Source of the DNA: Gluconacetobacter johannae
GTDB taxonomy: Bacteria; Pseudomonadota; Alphaproteobacteria; Acetobacterales; Acetobacteraceae
Length of the DNA stretch: 6,397 bases
Direction of reading: 5' to 3'
Assembly (NCBI RefSeq): GCF_025994435.1
Contig: NZ_BAQK01000061.1
Coordinates: forward strand, 1-6,397
The first letter of the stretch is position 1. Every line of letters begins with the position of its first letter. A model generated the notes under the pieces. It saw only the letters and a list, made by a program, of their open reading frames with translations. It was not told the origin of the DNA and did not search any database. Shown in pieces: positions 6,314-6,397 of this stretch. The position numbers and the translations under genes were made by a program.

Positions 6314-6345
6314 ATAGGCGCGAAGGTAGCATTTCGCAAGAAATC

Positions 6346-6394
6346 TCAGGGCGCTGCCCTGAAACCCGCCAAAGGCCACAGGCCTTTGGAAACC
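6346..6394 (-). repeat. Intergenic paired-hairpin repeat, right copy
   Basis: Hairpin B is TCAGGGC (6346-6352), loop GCT, GCCCTGA (6356-6362). Hairpin A is CCAAAGGCC (6369-6377), loop ACA, GGCCTTTGG (6381-6389). Both stems are perfect. Read on the minus strand the order and linker (GGTTTCC, hairpin A, CGGGTTT, hairpin B) reproduce the left copy at 43-90 in the opposite direction. Stem bases that differ between copies (GGGC/GCCC against GGCC/GGCC) change in pairs, so the secondary structure appears to be under selection. Confidence 0.65.
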
Positions 6395-6397
6395 AAT

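Noticed and set aside
5001..6317. 438-codon plus-strand open frame opposite the thiolase
   Set aside because: It is antisense to a complete thiolase with all catalytic residues, and its low-complexity Ala/Gly/Arg/Gln composition is typical of a shadow frame.
6210..6332. N-terminal extension of the thiolase to 6332
   Set aside because: The 41 extra residues do not align with thiolases. The ATG at 6209 gives the standard N-terminus and length, and no good ribosome-binding site supports the upstream starts.

Overview
The window is GC-rich and densely coded, and it suggests an alphaproteobacterium. Acetobacteraceae (Gluconacetobacter/Komagataeibacter-like acetic acid bacteria) is my best guess. 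The basis is base composition, protein style and the paired-hairpin intergenic repeats at both ends. The assignment is an inference, not a match I could compute.

Layout. Left edge (1-132): repeat DNA made of short perfect hairpins. 133-774 (+): a membrane-anchored SCO/SenC-type copper chaperone. It converges, with only 5 bp between stop codons, on a three-gene minus-strand cluster that reads right to left: a small DUF2946 protein (4899-4510), a TonB-dependent outer-membrane receptor (4438-2150) and a PepSY-type inner-membrane protein (2138-780). Next, 4900-5027 holds the presumed control region of that cluster, with two perfect dyads, and a decayed repeat copy. 5028-6209 (-): a complete biosynthetic-type thiolase, apparently a separate unit. 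Right edge (6210-6397): upstream region of the thiolase and a second well-preserved repeat copy, inverted relative to the left one.

How the genes fit together. DUF2946 - TonB receptor - PepSY is the gene order of the copper-repressed cruR-bfrG-bp2921 operon of Bordetella pertussis. There the DUF2946 protein (CruR) is a regulatory upstream ORF: copper on the nascent chain at a CXXC motif relieves arrest at a C-terminal RAPP motif, which permits Rho-dependent termination before the receptor gene. By analogy this window holds a copper-acquisition module: receptor for outer-membrane entry, PepSY protein with a methionine-rich loop for handling or reduction at the inner membrane, and SCO for delivery to a cuproenzyme.

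The main surprise is the leader. It appears to have lost the CXXC sensor (an LPLA stretch occupies the plausible place), keeps an HHH cluster, and carries RGPP instead of RAPP. A strong 9-bp hairpin lies between leader and receptor gene. This may be a re-wired or decaying version of the CruR mechanism.
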